Shown here one piece after another: positions 1 to 11,754 of a stretch of DNA of 64,000 nucleotides. The stretch is taken from positions 222,231,943 to 222,295,942 of the forward strand of contig NC_084482.1 in the NCBI RefSeq assembly GCF_030035675.1, given 5' to 3'. A model generated the notes under the pieces. The model was not told the origin of the DNA and did no database searches. It saw nothing but the letters and a program-made list of their open reading frames with translations. The number at the start of each line of letters is the position of its first letter. Position 1 is the stretch's first letter. The position numbers were made by a program, and so were the translations under genes. This DNA is from Rhineura floridana. Its lineage: Eukaryota > Chordata > Lepidosauria > Squamata > Rhineuridae.

Positions 1-177
1 TTTGTTGTTTCAGATTATGTGAAATTATTCTTCAGAAGAAACTGTATCTGTGACTACTTTCCAGGTTCCCGCCAGACACCTCCAGTCTAAAAAGTACAGA
101 ATGAGTTCTTTTAAAACATTAGTTCATGTAGGAAAATAGTCTGGAAATGCACTGTAACACATATCAAGTAACTGATG

Positions 178-183
178 AATAAA
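178..183 (+). promoter_or_regulatory. polyadenylation signal of the upstream V2R unit
   Basis: AATAAA lies at the position matching 33561-33566 downstream of gene A. Conservation of the hexamer in two paralogous flanks supports use as the cleavage and polyadenylation signal of the V2R transcript. The same position in pseudogene B reads AACAGA. Confidence 0.5.
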
Positions 184-361
184 AAAGACTAATTGGAGGG
201 GGGGTAGAATTGCTGCTCACATGAATTTTTCTTCACCCTTCCAGAAACAGAAAAATTGCAATACCCCCCAAAGTGTGGAATATTAATTCTAATGCCCCTT
301 GTAGCTTGCAAGTGCTATAAGGTCCCCAACCATCTGAAAATAACATTTATCTCCTGGAGAT

Positions 362-768
362 ATGGTCAAAAAGAGAAGAGACTGGCTCTGGTGCTTTGTG
401 GGTGATTTATTCATGTATTCCAATAGATATTTGGGTGTAGACGTTTTCCCCAATAGCCATGCAGTGGTGAAATATTTATTTAAAGATCTGGGCAGGAAAT
501 ATTTTATGTTATGTGATTATGGGTGCAACAACTTGCTATTTATTTAACTTATTTTAGAAGTAAAGTTTTAACATTAAATGTTGTCTAATGGTTGTTATAA
601 AAGTATGTTCATAGTAATGACCATAGTGTTGTCTCTAAGGCACTAATCTTGAGTATTTCAATGTTTGTTTTAGCTCCTGAAGGAGGAGAGACTTCTCCGA
701 AATTTGTAGAGCACTTAATAAATCATCCACAAAGCACCAGAGCCAGTCTCTTCTCCTTTTGACCATTG
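362..768. repeat. inverted duplication (fold-back) in V2R 3' flank
   Basis: Bases 362-411 reappear in reverse complement within 717-768, separated by about 305 bases. The right arm extends left to about 657. Its reverse complement matches a single-copy stretch at 62165-62275 in the B flank. The B flank therefore shows the unduplicated state, and the upstream unit carries an extra inverted copy. Confidence 0.7.
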
Positions 769-932
769 CTTGGTGCTTTTTCCCCACCTTCCTTCTGTCC
801 TAGACATGTGGACATATGATGTGAGTCAGCCAAAACTGGCTATTTAGGATGGAGAGCACAATGGCTATGCTCTTCTCTGCTTCTAAATATCATTTGCAGG
901 AAGGGAGGGTACTCTTGAGCACAGGTCATTCA

Positions 933-1048
933 CAGAGCTTGGAAAAGTTACTTTTTTGAACTACAACTCCCACCAGCCCAATCCAGTGGCCATGCTGGCT
1001 GGGGCTGATGGGAGTTGTAGTTCAAAAAAGTAACTTTTCCAAGCTCTG
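933..1048. mobile_element. hAT-type MITE, 116 bp, family 1
   Basis: A near-perfect palindrome bounded by CAGAGCTTGG and CCAAGCTCTG. It is flanked by 8-bp target copies GTCATTCA (925-932) and GTCCTTCA (1049-1056), with one mismatch. Eight-base duplications and CAG-type ends are typical of hAT elements. No coding capacity. Sister copies: 22477-22592, 38977-39091 and 61771-61816. Confidence 0.88.
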
Positions 1049-1544
1049 GTCCTTCATGCAAGGGGTGCAAAATGGCCATTTTGGAGTTTCCAAAAGGGCA
1101 TCAAGTACAGTGCATAGTGTCCCTTTGGAATCTTAAGAGCAGTAAAATTATAAACCATCGTGTTTGGGGTGAAGGATTATTGAGTGCCACTTTATCAGAG
1201 TTGCAGGGGGCATTAGGAAAGAACAAGAAAATAAGTAATAACTGGAATGTTTTACTTCAAAATAGTACATTATTTGAAGTTGTTTCTGAAAAATGTGTCG
1301 TACTGACTTGGTTTTGTTAGATTGGTTGGATTTAATACTTCTAAAAAGAACAGATCAGCAACTAACCAAGGTTTAACCTGAAGCCTGCAAGCAGCACTTA
1401 GAGTTCAGTTATGTCCAGCATTTCCTTGTAAGTCAATTTTAAGCCTGGAACTAACGCAACTTTAGCAGACTCTGCAACTTTAGCATCAAGGCAGCTCCAC
1501 ACCCAATCCCTTCAGTTCCTTTCTTTACTTAAAATCCATGGGCT

Positions 1545-1700
1545 GAAGAGTTCTAGAGAGCATGATGGCTATGCTCTTCTGTGCTTCTAAATATGAGTTG
1601 CAGGCCTTCCACAGGCATCTGGTTGGCCACTGTGACAACAGGATGCTGGACTAGATCCAGTGGCCTGATCCAGCAGGCTCTTCTTATGTTCTTATGAGAG
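1545..1700 (+). mobile_element. CR1 LINE 3' end
   Basis: The segment carries the squamate CR1 3' untranslated signature (bird-style phrase around GGCATCTGGTTGGCCACTGT) and ends with the CR1 tail repeat TTCTTATG at about 1680-1700. Only the last about 155 bases are present, the usual 5' truncation. Confidence 0.8.
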
Positions 1701-3289
1701 CTCAAAAGCTTGTTCACTATTAAGTTACTTTTTAGTTGGTCCTAGTAAATTATCTAATGAATCTACCTAGACATTTCTATTTGGCTGGTGGATCTTTTTG
1801 CCTCTAGAACTTTTATCAAGGTTATATGCATCTCTCATTTCATTAGACCAGATTGACTGATCTTTTTGCACTAATCAATATTAAACATGTACTCACCTAT
1901 GCTTATGAACCCATTTTTGGTTTATTAGAAATTTACTCATGTCATTATTTATCTTGGGTCGGCTATATAATTTAATTGTCCTTCCAGTTAGTCTTGTCGC
2001 TTTAGAAATGAAGATAATATTGGGAAATATAAAATCCAGATACAAAGACTGAAGTTATGTCTGAATACTTGGTGCATTTAGTGACAGTGTTCTGCCTTAA
2101 AGTGAAAATTATCTGAGAGTCCTCACTTTGGCATTGTTGTTGTGGCAGAGAATAAATAGTGTTTGAATCTGATTCAGCATCCAAAACAACAAAGAGTAGT
2201 AAGAAAAGTGAACAACATATTCCAGCTAATATTTCTTCTTGATCTCTGGAAATCTATGACGCAGTGTGATTCTCAGTGTATCTAATCATTTTCCAAGTGT
2301 GAATGGAAAAAGAGGTGAAATGACAACCATCATTACCCGCCCTCCAGCTACATAATCCATTATAGATCTTCTTTACCTTTATAATAATTCCAACAGAGGC
2401 CTCAACAATTTTTCAGGCATCATTTACCATTTTCTTTCAATTCTAAGGTGCCATAATCCCAGTTGTAGAGTGAGCATTGGTCTTAATCCATACTGCTGTC
2501 AAAACTGGCCACTGGGTGTTAGCATGCAGATGGCTGAATAAAGTACATCACTATGATGTCATGTATGATGTCACCAGCAGGATAAGGTCCAAGCCTTGGC
2601 ACTGTGAAAGACAGCTTTCAAGATGGTTCTTCAAGGCAGATAATGAAAAGGTAAAATTTGGATCTATATTAACTTTTACCATAGGGGAAAATTTGGGGAG
2701 ACATTTGCAGAGGATATTCATATGGTTCCTCTCTGTGTATTTTGACATGGAAACTTGGGCCATTTCTACATTTGGGTACTCTTTGCATCTAATGTTCTGT
2801 TTGATTTAATATTTTAATTGGAAAACTTAGTAATTACAAGGTGACAAAAGGAGGAGGAGGTCATGATATTCTGAAGGACCCAAGCCATGCTAAAATCAGA
2901 ACTTCAAAGAAAACATATTACCTTAAAGGGTAAAATGGGCACACTAGAACATATTGGGGCAATATATATTCCTTCCTACACAAAAGCCATTTCAGCCATC
3001 AAGCGATGAGGTTAAAAATATATGAAATTATCTGTGTAAGGAAGGAGGCACCAGAAAAGAAGGTAGTAGCAAGTGACATTTTCTATTGGTGAATGGTCTT
3101 TCTTCACCAATGACAATGCCAGAGATTGTGACAGCCGGTTTTACTTCTGAACAAGTATCTTGTCACTGAGGTGACCTTTAGTATGAGATTTTTCTTTCTG
3201 TATATCTCCAAGACACTTAGCAAATCTCTGCAGAAATTATCACTCTTTGCAAACTTTTCATGCCTCATGAAATTGTCTCCTATTTGTTA
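1701..3289. other. intergenic, V2R unit flank, no gene seen
   Basis: No coding sequence is supported. Bases 2200-2480 align with 34010-34235 downstream of gene A, so this is tandem-unit flank. The 110-residue open frame at 2477-2809 lacks any recognisable domain and is not conserved in the matching A flank. Confidence 0.6.
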
Positions 3290-3745
3290 AATCCCTACAC
3301 GGTTCCGGCCCAGTTTATCTCACGGAGCGCCTTCAACGCCACCAATTATGCCGCCCGACAAGATTGGCCACTCAGGGCCTTCTCTCAATCCCGCCAACAA
3401 AAACAGCCAGATTGGCGGGTACAAGAGAGAGGGCATTCTCAGTGGCGGCCCCCACTCTTTGGAACTCCCTCCCACAAGATCTCCGGCACGCCTCTTCTTT
3501 AAATGTGTTTCAGAAAGCCTTAAAGACCTGGCTCTTTCAGCAGGCCTTCGGGGTATCCGGGGAGGGTTAATTGTTATAACTGAAATGCCTCCTGCCCAGT
3601 TTTAATATTGTTGCTGCAGATGTGTTGTTTTTATATTGTATTACTGTATTTTATCAATTGTATTTTAACAATTTTGTAAGTCGCCTAGAGTGGCCATTGG
3701 CCAGATAGGCGACGAAGAAATTAAATTTATTATTATTATTATTAT
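3290..3745 (+). mobile_element. L2-type LINE, 3' end
   Basis: Short frames encode the C-terminal end of an L2-clade reverse transcriptase, including a block like RAFSVAAPTLWNSLPQDLR. A tail follows with GTCGCCTAGAGTGGCC and ends in (ATT)n at 3727-3747, the squamate L2 3' end. It is 5' truncated and frameshifted. Confidence 0.8.
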
Positions 3746-4465
3746 TAGCAGTAAGACTCCATCTGTGCAAAATAAAACGTAGATGGATATTATTGTTAAC
3801 CTGCACCCCGTTAGGCCTTCAGAACCAGCAACCACAGCAAATTTCAAGCACACAAATGGAAGAAATGCAAAACCCTGTGTCATTTCTCTGCCAGGTTGGA
3901 ACTGTGTTCTAGACTTTCCTAACTGCTACGTAAGACTTTGTAATCTTGAAGGATGATGATGAGGAACCATCATGCTGTCAGCATAATGAGATATTTCCTA
4001 CATGAAGAAGACAACAACCAAGAAGCCAAATGTGTTCTAGAGAGCAACATATTTCTTTGTAGTTCTGATTTTATTCAGTAGAGCTGTAAATGGCTTTGGC
4101 CCTGCGTAACATTGCAACAACCTCTCCCTTTGTTAAATTGCAATTTCAATTGTGTCCTCAGACACAAGTTGAACATAGACGAGAAGGGCACCCAAATGTA
4201 GAAATGGGTGCAATGTTCTGGACGAGATATATAATAAGGGCCATGTGATCCTCCTCTGCAGATTATTTTCCCAATGAGTAAATTAATATAGCCTGCTCAT
4301 CTCCTGTTACAAAGATCCATCCTGTCTCTTATTTTCCTGGGGCTGGTAGCTTATCCTGCTTGTGACATCATACATGATGTCATAATGATGCTTTTGCATT
4401 CAGCCTGGGCCATCTCCATGGTAATGCCATCTACCACCCACCTACCTCATTTACACTTGAGCCTG
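3746..4465. other. intergenic, nothing recognised
   Basis: No coding region, RNA gene or clear repeat was recognised in this stretch. Confidence 0.4.
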
Positions 4466-4469
4466 TCCT

Positions 4470-4915
4470 CCTTGCCATTCATCATCATCATCATCATCAT
4501 CATCTGCCTACACTTCATCAATAGGTCCCAGGGCGGGCTATAAAATCTTAAATTCAATATTAAAGAGTTAAAATACATTTCAACCACAAGAACAGGGTGG
4601 GTTTTGAAAACATCCATCTCAGGCACCAAAAGCCAAGGTAAAGAGGTGGGTCTTTAGCATTTGCTGAAAGCTATAGCGAAGGATCCGGACACACCTCTGT
4701 AGGGAGGGAATTCCACATAACTTAAGGGCTGCCTCAGAGAAATCTATTTCCCGGGCCACCATGCCCTGAACATCTGAGGATGGTGAAACTACCAAGACAG
4801 CCCACTAGGCTGATCTTAACATCTAGGACGGTCTGAAGGGAAGGAGACATTCTCTTAGTTATTTGACGCCTAAGTGGTTCAGGGCTTTAAACACTAACGT
4901 GAGTATCTCAAATTA
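4470..4915 (-). mobile_element. L2/CR1-group LINE fragment (tentative)
   Basis: The stretch begins with (ATC)n at 4477-4503 and runs through phrases common in dispersed squamate LINE tails, such as the 'aattccacataactt' region near 4710. A similar type of sequence at 54005-54460 includes a translated RT C-terminus on the minus strand. The clade is not certain. Confidence 0.45.
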
Positions 4916-5254
4916 AGTCTGATCATCCCTGACTATTGGCCCTCCAATTTCAGCATCAATGTCAGCTTTTACAGAGAGATGGCTGCCAAGATAGGAAAAC
5001 TGATCAACATTCTCCAGCATTGCACCATTACGCTGGATTGATGGTGCTACAGAGGGACTAGTTCGCACCTGTTGATGAAGCACTTTGGTTTTTTTAATAT
5101 TAAGTGAGAGCCCAAGCTTTCCATATGCTTCTGCGAAGACATTTGGGATAGTTTGAAGATCTTTCTCTGAATGTGCAGAGACTACATTATCATCGGCATA
5201 TTGAAGTTCTACGACAGAGGTTGACATTACCTTACTTTCTGCTTTCAGCCTACT

Positions 5255-6461
5255 TGTCAGCTTCGGGGCTGGGAGCTGGGCTGTAACCAATCAGCCCGCA
5301 GTTAGCTGGGCCGTAAATCTGCCAAGGCCAGCAGATAACAGGAGCAGGCTGGAGAAGGGAATGCTTCTAACAACTGTACCAGTAGCAGTGTCCAAAAGCA
5401 TTGTCAAGGTGGGGAAGCTGGGTTCAGGAAGCCAGGGGTTCAGTCCGAAAGGTCTGGAGTCTGCAAACTACGTTTGATGTGGAGGTCATGCCTGACATTG
5501 TAGTCAGCAGTCTGCTGCAGTCACAAACTGCCTTTTAAAAACCACTTCCTAGGCAGGTGCAGGTGATTAGCCTCCCAATTTCTCAGAGCCACTTGTTCTT
5601 AAATGGCCTGACCTCCTCCTCCGTTGCTGCAATGCTTGCTGGCGTCTTTGCTCTGCAGGGAGAAGGGGAGCCTCCTGTTCATCCCCTGAATCTGCTTGAA
5701 AGGCTTCAGCCAGGACCTGAACATTCTCCAGCTGGGGAAGAGCTGGAATTGTGTCTTCAGGGATTCCGCTTGTTCCTTCTTCTGGGTCCGGCGCCGTTGC
5801 CTCTTCCTCCTCCTCCAAGGAGTCCTCCGAAGGGGCTGTCATGGCCCCATCAGAGGACTCCTCAGATGAGGACAACTCGGGAGTAACAGCAGCAGACCCA
5901 GGAGCAGCAGGAGACATGGAGGAGCCTCCTGAGAATCCAGCTCCTTCTGCCCCTCAGCTGCAGAGCACCCCAGGGACAGCAGAGGCCCTGCAGCCAGACA
6001 CAGACAGTGAACAGGATACTCCCCCCTCACCTGCAGAACGTAGACAGCAGAAGGTCAGGCAGAAGAGAGGCAGGCCTGTCTCCTTAAGGCCCAAACGCTG
6101 AGGGCTCACACCTGCTGTCCATCCTGCTCTTTATAAGGCACACCTTGGCTGCAGCTTGTTGCTGACTGCAACGGCAGGCGTGGCTTTGTGTAGACCTAGT
6201 TTCCCTGCAGCATCTGTTTGACTGACCTCCTTGGCAATTGATCCCGGACCTCTACTGACCTCATTTCTGGACTCCTGACTCCTGACTCGGCAAGTACGCT
6301 TCGCACAAGCCTGGCCCTTATCAGCTCCCCTCCTCCTAGACCTGGCAGATTTATGACCAGACTGCCGGCTAAGGACTTTGCTTCCCTGCCAACCACCCAG
6401 GAATTTCCAGCCCCCCCACCGGCACTGCTGACGCAGTGTAGAGCTGACAGGGGCCATGATA
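5255..6461 (-). mobile_element. older solo LTR, minus strand, hosting a younger LTR
   Basis: Read on the minus strand, this LTR runs from about 6461 to 5255. It ends AGCTGACA like the copies at 5837-6449 and 35533-36143, and is about 590 bp once the nested copy is removed. It splits the RTE-like LINE. Its outer target duplication is not clean. It is a fossil LTR-retroelement end of unassigned family (ERV or Gypsy class), older than the copy nested in it. Confidence 0.7.
5837..6449 (+). mobile_element. solo LTR, 613 bp, nested in an inverted sister LTR
   Basis: It begins TGTCATGG and ends GAGCTGACA, so it has TG...CA ends with a 5-bp inverted TGTCA/TGACA. It is flanked by exact 5-bp duplications GGGGC at 5832-5836 and 6450-6454. 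Length and ends match the copy at 35533-36143 (611 bp). It lies near the start of an older, oppositely oriented LTR of the same family, forming a large palindrome centred near 5840. An acidic open frame is described under the findings. No internal retroelement genes remain. Confidence 0.88.
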
Positions 6462-7560
6462 TTAAAGGAACTGATATTAAAAATGCTTTCTATCTGTTCA
6501 ATATATGATTTCCACACCAGTAGGAAGTTTCCCTTCAATAAGGCATAGAATCATAGCAATGAAGATAGCAAATAAGGTAGGAGCAATGACGCATCCCTGT
6601 TTTACACCTGATCTGACTCTGAATGGATCGCTCTGAAAGCCATTGTTATCTAAAATAGTCACTGTCATGTTATGAAGGAATCACAAAATATTCACAAATT
6701 TATCAGGGGATCCAGTTTTCAGAAGGATGGTCCAGAGAGTGGTTCGATTCACAGTATCAAAGGCCTTAGTCAGATCAATAAACGCCATATATAAAGGTCG
6801 ATTCTGCTCCCAACATTTTTCTTGAAGCTGTTGTGCAGTGAAGATCATGTCCACTGTCCGCCTGGAAGGACAGAAACCATTTTGGGATTTGGGGAGGATG
6901 TCTTCTGAGATAGGTAGGAGGCAATTTGCGAGGATCCTTGCAAGGATTTTACCTGTGGTAGCTAGAAGAAAGATGCCTCGGTAGTTCCCACAATCTGTTC
7001 TATTCCTTCCTTCTTAAAAAGGGTGATAATTATGGTGTCCCTAAAGTCTTCCGGGATTTCCTCCCTTATCCAGATTTTTTCGATGAGCTTATGAAATCGT
7101 TGTGTAAGTTCAGGCCCACCTTCTTTAAAGACTTCAGCAGGAATCCCATCAGGTCCACTAGCTTTGTTATTCTTCATTTCATTGATGGCTTTACTCACTT
7201 CATCCAAATTAGGGGATACTGCAAGCTCATTTATTGTTTGTTGTTGTGGAATTTGTGAGAAGACCTCACCAGCCACAACAGAGTTACGATTAAGGAGGTC
7301 GTGGTAATGCTCTTTCCAACACAGTGCAATAGACTCTTTATCCTTAAGAAGTTTGACACCATCCATTGAACGTAAAGGATTTGTACCATAATTTGTTGGC
7401 CCATAGATGGCCTTTGTGGCATTAAAAAAGCCCCATGCATCATAAGCATCTGCAAAATGCTGAATTTCTTCAGTCTATGGGGATGGACCATCCTAACTGG
7501 TCCCCCACCTCTGCAGAGGAGAATTGTTGCTACAAGACTAAACCTCATCAGGAAGTGATC

Positions 7561-8189
7561 TCGCCATGTAATGGGGTGATATCCATCCCACCAATTTCCA
7601 GATCACCACCCTCCCTACATGGAGCTAAGACTAGATCTAGGGTTTACCCTACTCTCTGTGTTGGACCGATGATCATTGTTTATCATTATTTATTGAGCAT
7701 TCATCCGGACTGAACAGAGGGCTATGAATGGCCGCTCTCCATTGAGCATCCTTTCCAATTTGTTTAAAGGGAAGTAATATAGCAAAGACCATTCACCCTG
7801 ATTTGCTTGCATGGAGGATATATGTCTTCCCGTCAACTGAATTTATCCCACACTTTTTAATGCATTACCCTGCCAGTTTCCTAGCCCCCCAAAAGTCTTT
7901 ATAAGATGTTTGTTTGTTTTATAAACATAAATGCAAAGGAGTAACAGTGACAATGATTGCGAGAATATTATATATGCAAGTTTCACAAGGCAAAATGTTT
8001 GAAATCAGGAGGAAAGATGAGTCCTGTTTTGTCATCCAAGATAATCTTTCTACAAGTTCCTATGTGCTGAGGGCGACCTACAGTTCTGTTCAGATGTTGC
8101 AGCATAACTAACAAGGTTACTCCAGACACAGCTTTGAAGTCCTTAGTGGTTGCTCCCCCTCAGCATTGCTCTGACCTTTTGCTCCAACT
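7561..8189. repeat. tandem-unit intergenic homology block
   Basis: From about 7640, with motifs such as TTTATTGAGCATTCAT, this stretch aligns with 37155-37850, including the run toward the TGTTTGTTTTATAAACAT region near 7903. It is part of the duplicated V2R intergenic unit. No gene is supported. Confidence 0.65.
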
Positions 8190-8536
8190 TCTCCAGAAGT
8201 GCAATCTTCCACACTCCCTGTGAGAGATCTTCTTTCCGGGCCCAATTCAATATTCTCACATTAGTGTTTAAAGCCCTAAATGACTTGGGCCCTAAATATC
8301 TGAAAGACGGCCTCCTTCCCTAAACTTCTTGGGTGTTGAGATAGCAAACTGTGATCTTTTGGCAGTTCCACCACCTTCAAAAGCTCAGGCGTGGTGGTGG
8401 CCTGGGAGAGGCTATTCTCAGTGGCAGCCCCTAAGCAGTGGAACTCCCTCCCCACTGAAGTGTGCCTGGCAACTTCATAGTACAGTTTTAGGTGAATGCT
8501 GAAGATACACCTCTTTACCCTGGCCTTGGACACCTG
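8190..8536 (+). mobile_element. L2-type LINE 3' fragment (unit-shared)
   Basis: It encodes traces of the L2 RT C-terminus (AFKALNDLGPKYL-like reading) and aligns with 37915-38165. The insertion is therefore older than the unit duplication. It is interrupted at about 8536 where another L2 fragment begins. Confidence 0.65.
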
Positions 8537-10110
8537 TGGGAGGAAATGGTACCAACTGCCATGAAAGTGGTGGTGATCCATCTGCTCCTGAAGAAACCAA
8601 TCCTGGACCCATTGGTTTATGTCAACTACTGCCCATTTGCAAATACCCCCTTTTTAGGGAAGGTGATTGAGAGTGTTGTGGCACAGCTATTGCAAGTGGT
8701 CTTTGGTGAAACAGATAATCTTGACTCATTATAATCTTGGGTACAGGCTTGGTTATGGGACTGATGGATGACCTTTATCAGGAGAAGGACAGGGGGAATG
8801 CGACCCTGTTATTCTTACCTGATCTCTCAGCTGATTTTGATACCATTGACCATAGTATACTTCTGGGCTGATTTGGTGAGATGGGTATTGGAGGCACTCT
8901 TTTACAGTGGTTTCGATCCTACCTCCAGGGTCGTTTTCAGAAAATAGCATTGGGTGATCATCTTTCACCCCATGGCAGTTATGCTATGGCATGCAGCAAG
9001 GTGCCATCTTGTCCCCAATGCTGTTTAGATCTACATGAAGCCTTTGGGAATGGTCTTCAAGAGATGTGGGATAAGGTGTCAGCAAGACATTGATGATACC
9101 AGCTCTATTTCTCTATAATAGGAAGAGGACTTGCAAACCCTGGATTTGCAGAGGACTGGATGAGGGCCAATAAACTGAGTCTGAATCCTAGCAAGATGTA
9201 GGTGCTGTGAGTTGGTGGTTCCTGACTTCAGATAATTGGTCAGTTGCCTGCTTTGGATGGGGTCGTACTCCCTCTGAAAAAGCAGGTTCATAGACTGGGG
9301 TGCTCCTGGATCCATCTTTGTTGCAAGAGGCCCAGGTGACCTCAGTGGCTAGGAGTACCTTTCACCAGCTTTGGATAGTAAAATAACTGCACTGTTTCTG
9401 GGCAGGAATAGCCTGACCACTCCTGTCTGTGCACTGATAAACTCCAAGCCGGATTACTGTAATGTGCTCTACGTGGGATTGACAGGTTGGTCTGGAAGTT
9501 GCAGCTGGTGCAAAATAGCAGTGAAGGTGCTCACTGGGGCAGGATATCACCAAGATGTCACCCTGCTATTGAAATAATTGCACTGGCTGCCCATTAGCTA
9601 CTTGGCTAACTTCAAGGTTCTGGTTTTGGTGTACAAAGCGCTATATAGCTTGAGCCAGGATACTTGAAAGACCATCTTATCCCTTATATATCCAGTCGAT
9701 CACTATGCTCTGCAGGTGAGGGCCTCCTGCAGATATCATCTTATCAGGAGGTCCATTCAGCACAACACAGGAATTGGACCTTCAGTGTAGTGGCACTAAC
9801 CTTTTGGAATTCCCTCCCCTTCAATATTAGACAGGCCTATCTCTGTTATATTTTTGGCACCTTCTGAAGTCTTTCCTCTTTCAACAAGCCTTTTAAGTAG
9901 AGACCTCATCAAAGCCTGCATCTGTGCTTGGATTGCTTTTTAAGATGTTTTTTAAAGATGTTTTAAAAGATGTTTTGTTTTAATGTGTTTTAAAGTGTGT
10001 TTTTACAAGTTTTAAAGAGTCTTCAGTGTTTTGGTTTGCTGCCTTGGCTTCATACTGGGACGAAGAGCACCACTACCACTATCACCAGCACAACAATAAT
10101 AGTAATTTAT
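8537..10110 (+). mobile_element. L2-type LINE, RT to 3' end, decayed
   Basis: Broken frames follow the order of an L2-clade reverse transcriptase. They include NYCPFANTPFLGKVIESVVAQ near 8620-8690, a D-L-S-A-D-F-D-T-I-D block near 8820-8850, MGIGGTLLQWFRSYLQGRFQ at 8881, a C-terminal LDCNVLYVGLTG-like block near 9450-9490, and a terminal TFWNSLPFNI block. It is 5' truncated with several stops and shifts. Confidence 0.85.
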
Positions 10111-11750
10111 TAGCTCCAGTTATTAGCTCCAGCAGTTGAGCAGTTGGGTATGGTTGTTTCCATTGTGTTGCTTCCACCAATATGGCAGCAGTCAACAAAA
10201 ATGTCATCAAGTCTCTATGTGTGACATTCCTCAAATTGTCATCTAAGGCTCCTCTTATCTTTAAATGCTTAAAGAAGTCATATCCATCTGCTGGGAATGT
10301 CTAGGTTGGTCCTGGGGTCTGGGAGGCATTTGACAGAAGAGGAAGAGGAAGACCTCCCACAATTCCATCACTGATCTCTTAAAAGGCCTCTGGAGGCCAA
10401 GGATCTGTCTGGCTAGCCTGGATCTAGATGTGGGCTTCAGACACTCCCTGGCCCTCCTGCCCACCATCTCGTGGAGTTTCCCAGCTCCTTTGTCCTTAAG
10501 TTCAAATGCCTGAAAATAAAGGCTCAGATATAATCTGAGGAGGAAGGATTTTTAAAAAAGTGAGGGGCTGGCAGAAGATAGGACCATGTTCCCTCTTTCT
10601 CTCTCCACTGAATAACTAGGGAATGGTCACTGGCTTCCTGCTCTGTTCTTCCCATTGCAACAAAAGACTGGGCTTCTTGAAAGAGGCAAAGTGTCTGTCT
10701 GGGAGTTCTGGGGGATTTTAAAGGGTTTGGAGTTAGGTTGGCTGGTGAAACCCCATATGTTTTGCCTTGCTTTGCCTTTGTTTGAGCTGTGAGTGGTTAT
10801 TTGACTTTCTGGAGCTGTTTCCTCTGCAGCCATGGACATTCATGTTGGGGCAGCAAGGAGTGGAGTTGCCCCAGCCCCTGGATGGACCATAATCTTCACA
10901 TTCCCAGTTTTCTATTTTTTTTAAAACGGAGCATGTTTCTAGCACTTGAGATATGAGGGGAAATCTGCAGGCACTATTCTCTTTCTCTCTTGCAAGAATC
11001 TCAAATGCTCCCACCTCTGAATCATACATCTCCTCTCCATTTGTTACACCATTTGGTGTGGGCTGTGTCGCTTGAGCTGTGGTGAGTTAATGAACTCAAA
11101 GGCCAGCTGCCATCCCACCCCACTGCATTTGAAATAATTAAGGGACCCTCCAGATGTCCTTTTTATGGTGCATTCATGATGACTGGTGCTCATGGTGGCA
11201 TCAGGGTGGACGTATATAACTCCATGCCCTTTCAGTACTGATTGTGCCTGCTGACCTTCAGGGCATACATGCTCCTTTGTTTCCAGTCTGTGCATATTGT
11301 GCAACTTCCTGCTGAAGTCCCGTAACTTTGCATATCACAAATGTTTTATAGCTTCTCCAGACAGCAATAATGTGGGCACATCACAGAACAACGAATGAAG
11401 CAGAATAAATACAACAGTAATGTGCTATGATTGTGTCAAGAGTATGATGAAGAATACACCCACAATAAAGGAGCAGTTTGGAAGACCCCTCTGTGCCTCC
11501 CCCAGTATTCTTTTTATCCTGCAGTTCTTGTTTCTCCTTAGAGCCCTGTTCGGGATCTTTCCCAAACTCAGTGCTTCTTACCCATCCCAGGGTTGTTTGC
11601 ATTTTAGCTTGACTTGGGCCATTTTCTCTTACTGCTCCGTATTCCTGGCCTTGTGTCCCAGAGCACTTACCCCTTAATTTCAGTTTTGAAGTCTTATTTA
11701 AACACCATCCCCCCCCCAAACTTTAGGAATTTCAGCTTAGGTTTTATGCT
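10111..11750. other. 5' intergenic flank of V2R gene A
   Basis: No coding region is supported. Bases 10640-11250 align clearly with 63300-64000 at the window end, for example around TGTTTCTAGCACT and GGGACCCTCCAGATGTCCT. This marks the block as part of the repeating V2R unit lying upstream of exon 1. Short open frames here are not shared in frame between the two copies. Confidence 0.65.
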
Positions 11751-11754
11751 TCCT

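Larger units (their letters stand above)
1..1300 (+). other. 3' flank of an upstream V2R unit
   Basis: No gene lies here. The sequence aligns by eye with the 3' flanks of V2R gene A (from about 33385) and gene B (from about 61567), sharing the same block after a TTTCAGATT start and the same order of short motifs. In B this block begins about 69 bases after the stop codon, so the stop of an upstream V2R gene should lie about 60 bases before base 1. A hAT MITE (933-1048) and CR1 scraps interrupt it. Open frames at 362 and 1072 are not conserved between copies and are not called. Confidence 0.75.
4913..7560 (-). mobile_element. non-LTR retrotransposon (RTE-like), interrupted
   Basis: Minus-strand frames at 4913-5254 and about 6470-7560 encode parts of a LINE reverse transcriptase. 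Visible are [14 protein letters not shown] (the Y-A-D-D catalytic box), an NIKKTKVLHQQ block, and upstream NNKASGPDGIPAEVFKEGG. A second copy at 26451-27260 carries the further 3' part. It is distinct from the CR1, L2, BovB and L1 copies in this window. RTE is my best guess for the clade. It is broken by stops and frameshifts and by an inserted LTR block at 5255-6461. Confidence 0.7.

Noticed and set aside
2477-2809. 110-residue open frame in V2R 3' flank
   Set aside because: Not conserved in the aligned flank of gene A, and no recognisable domain.
5557-6101. Long acidic/proline-rich frames on both strands as host genes
   Set aside because: They lie in LTRs with target duplications and recur at 35537-35806. 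The two-strand symmetry comes from two opposite LTR copies.
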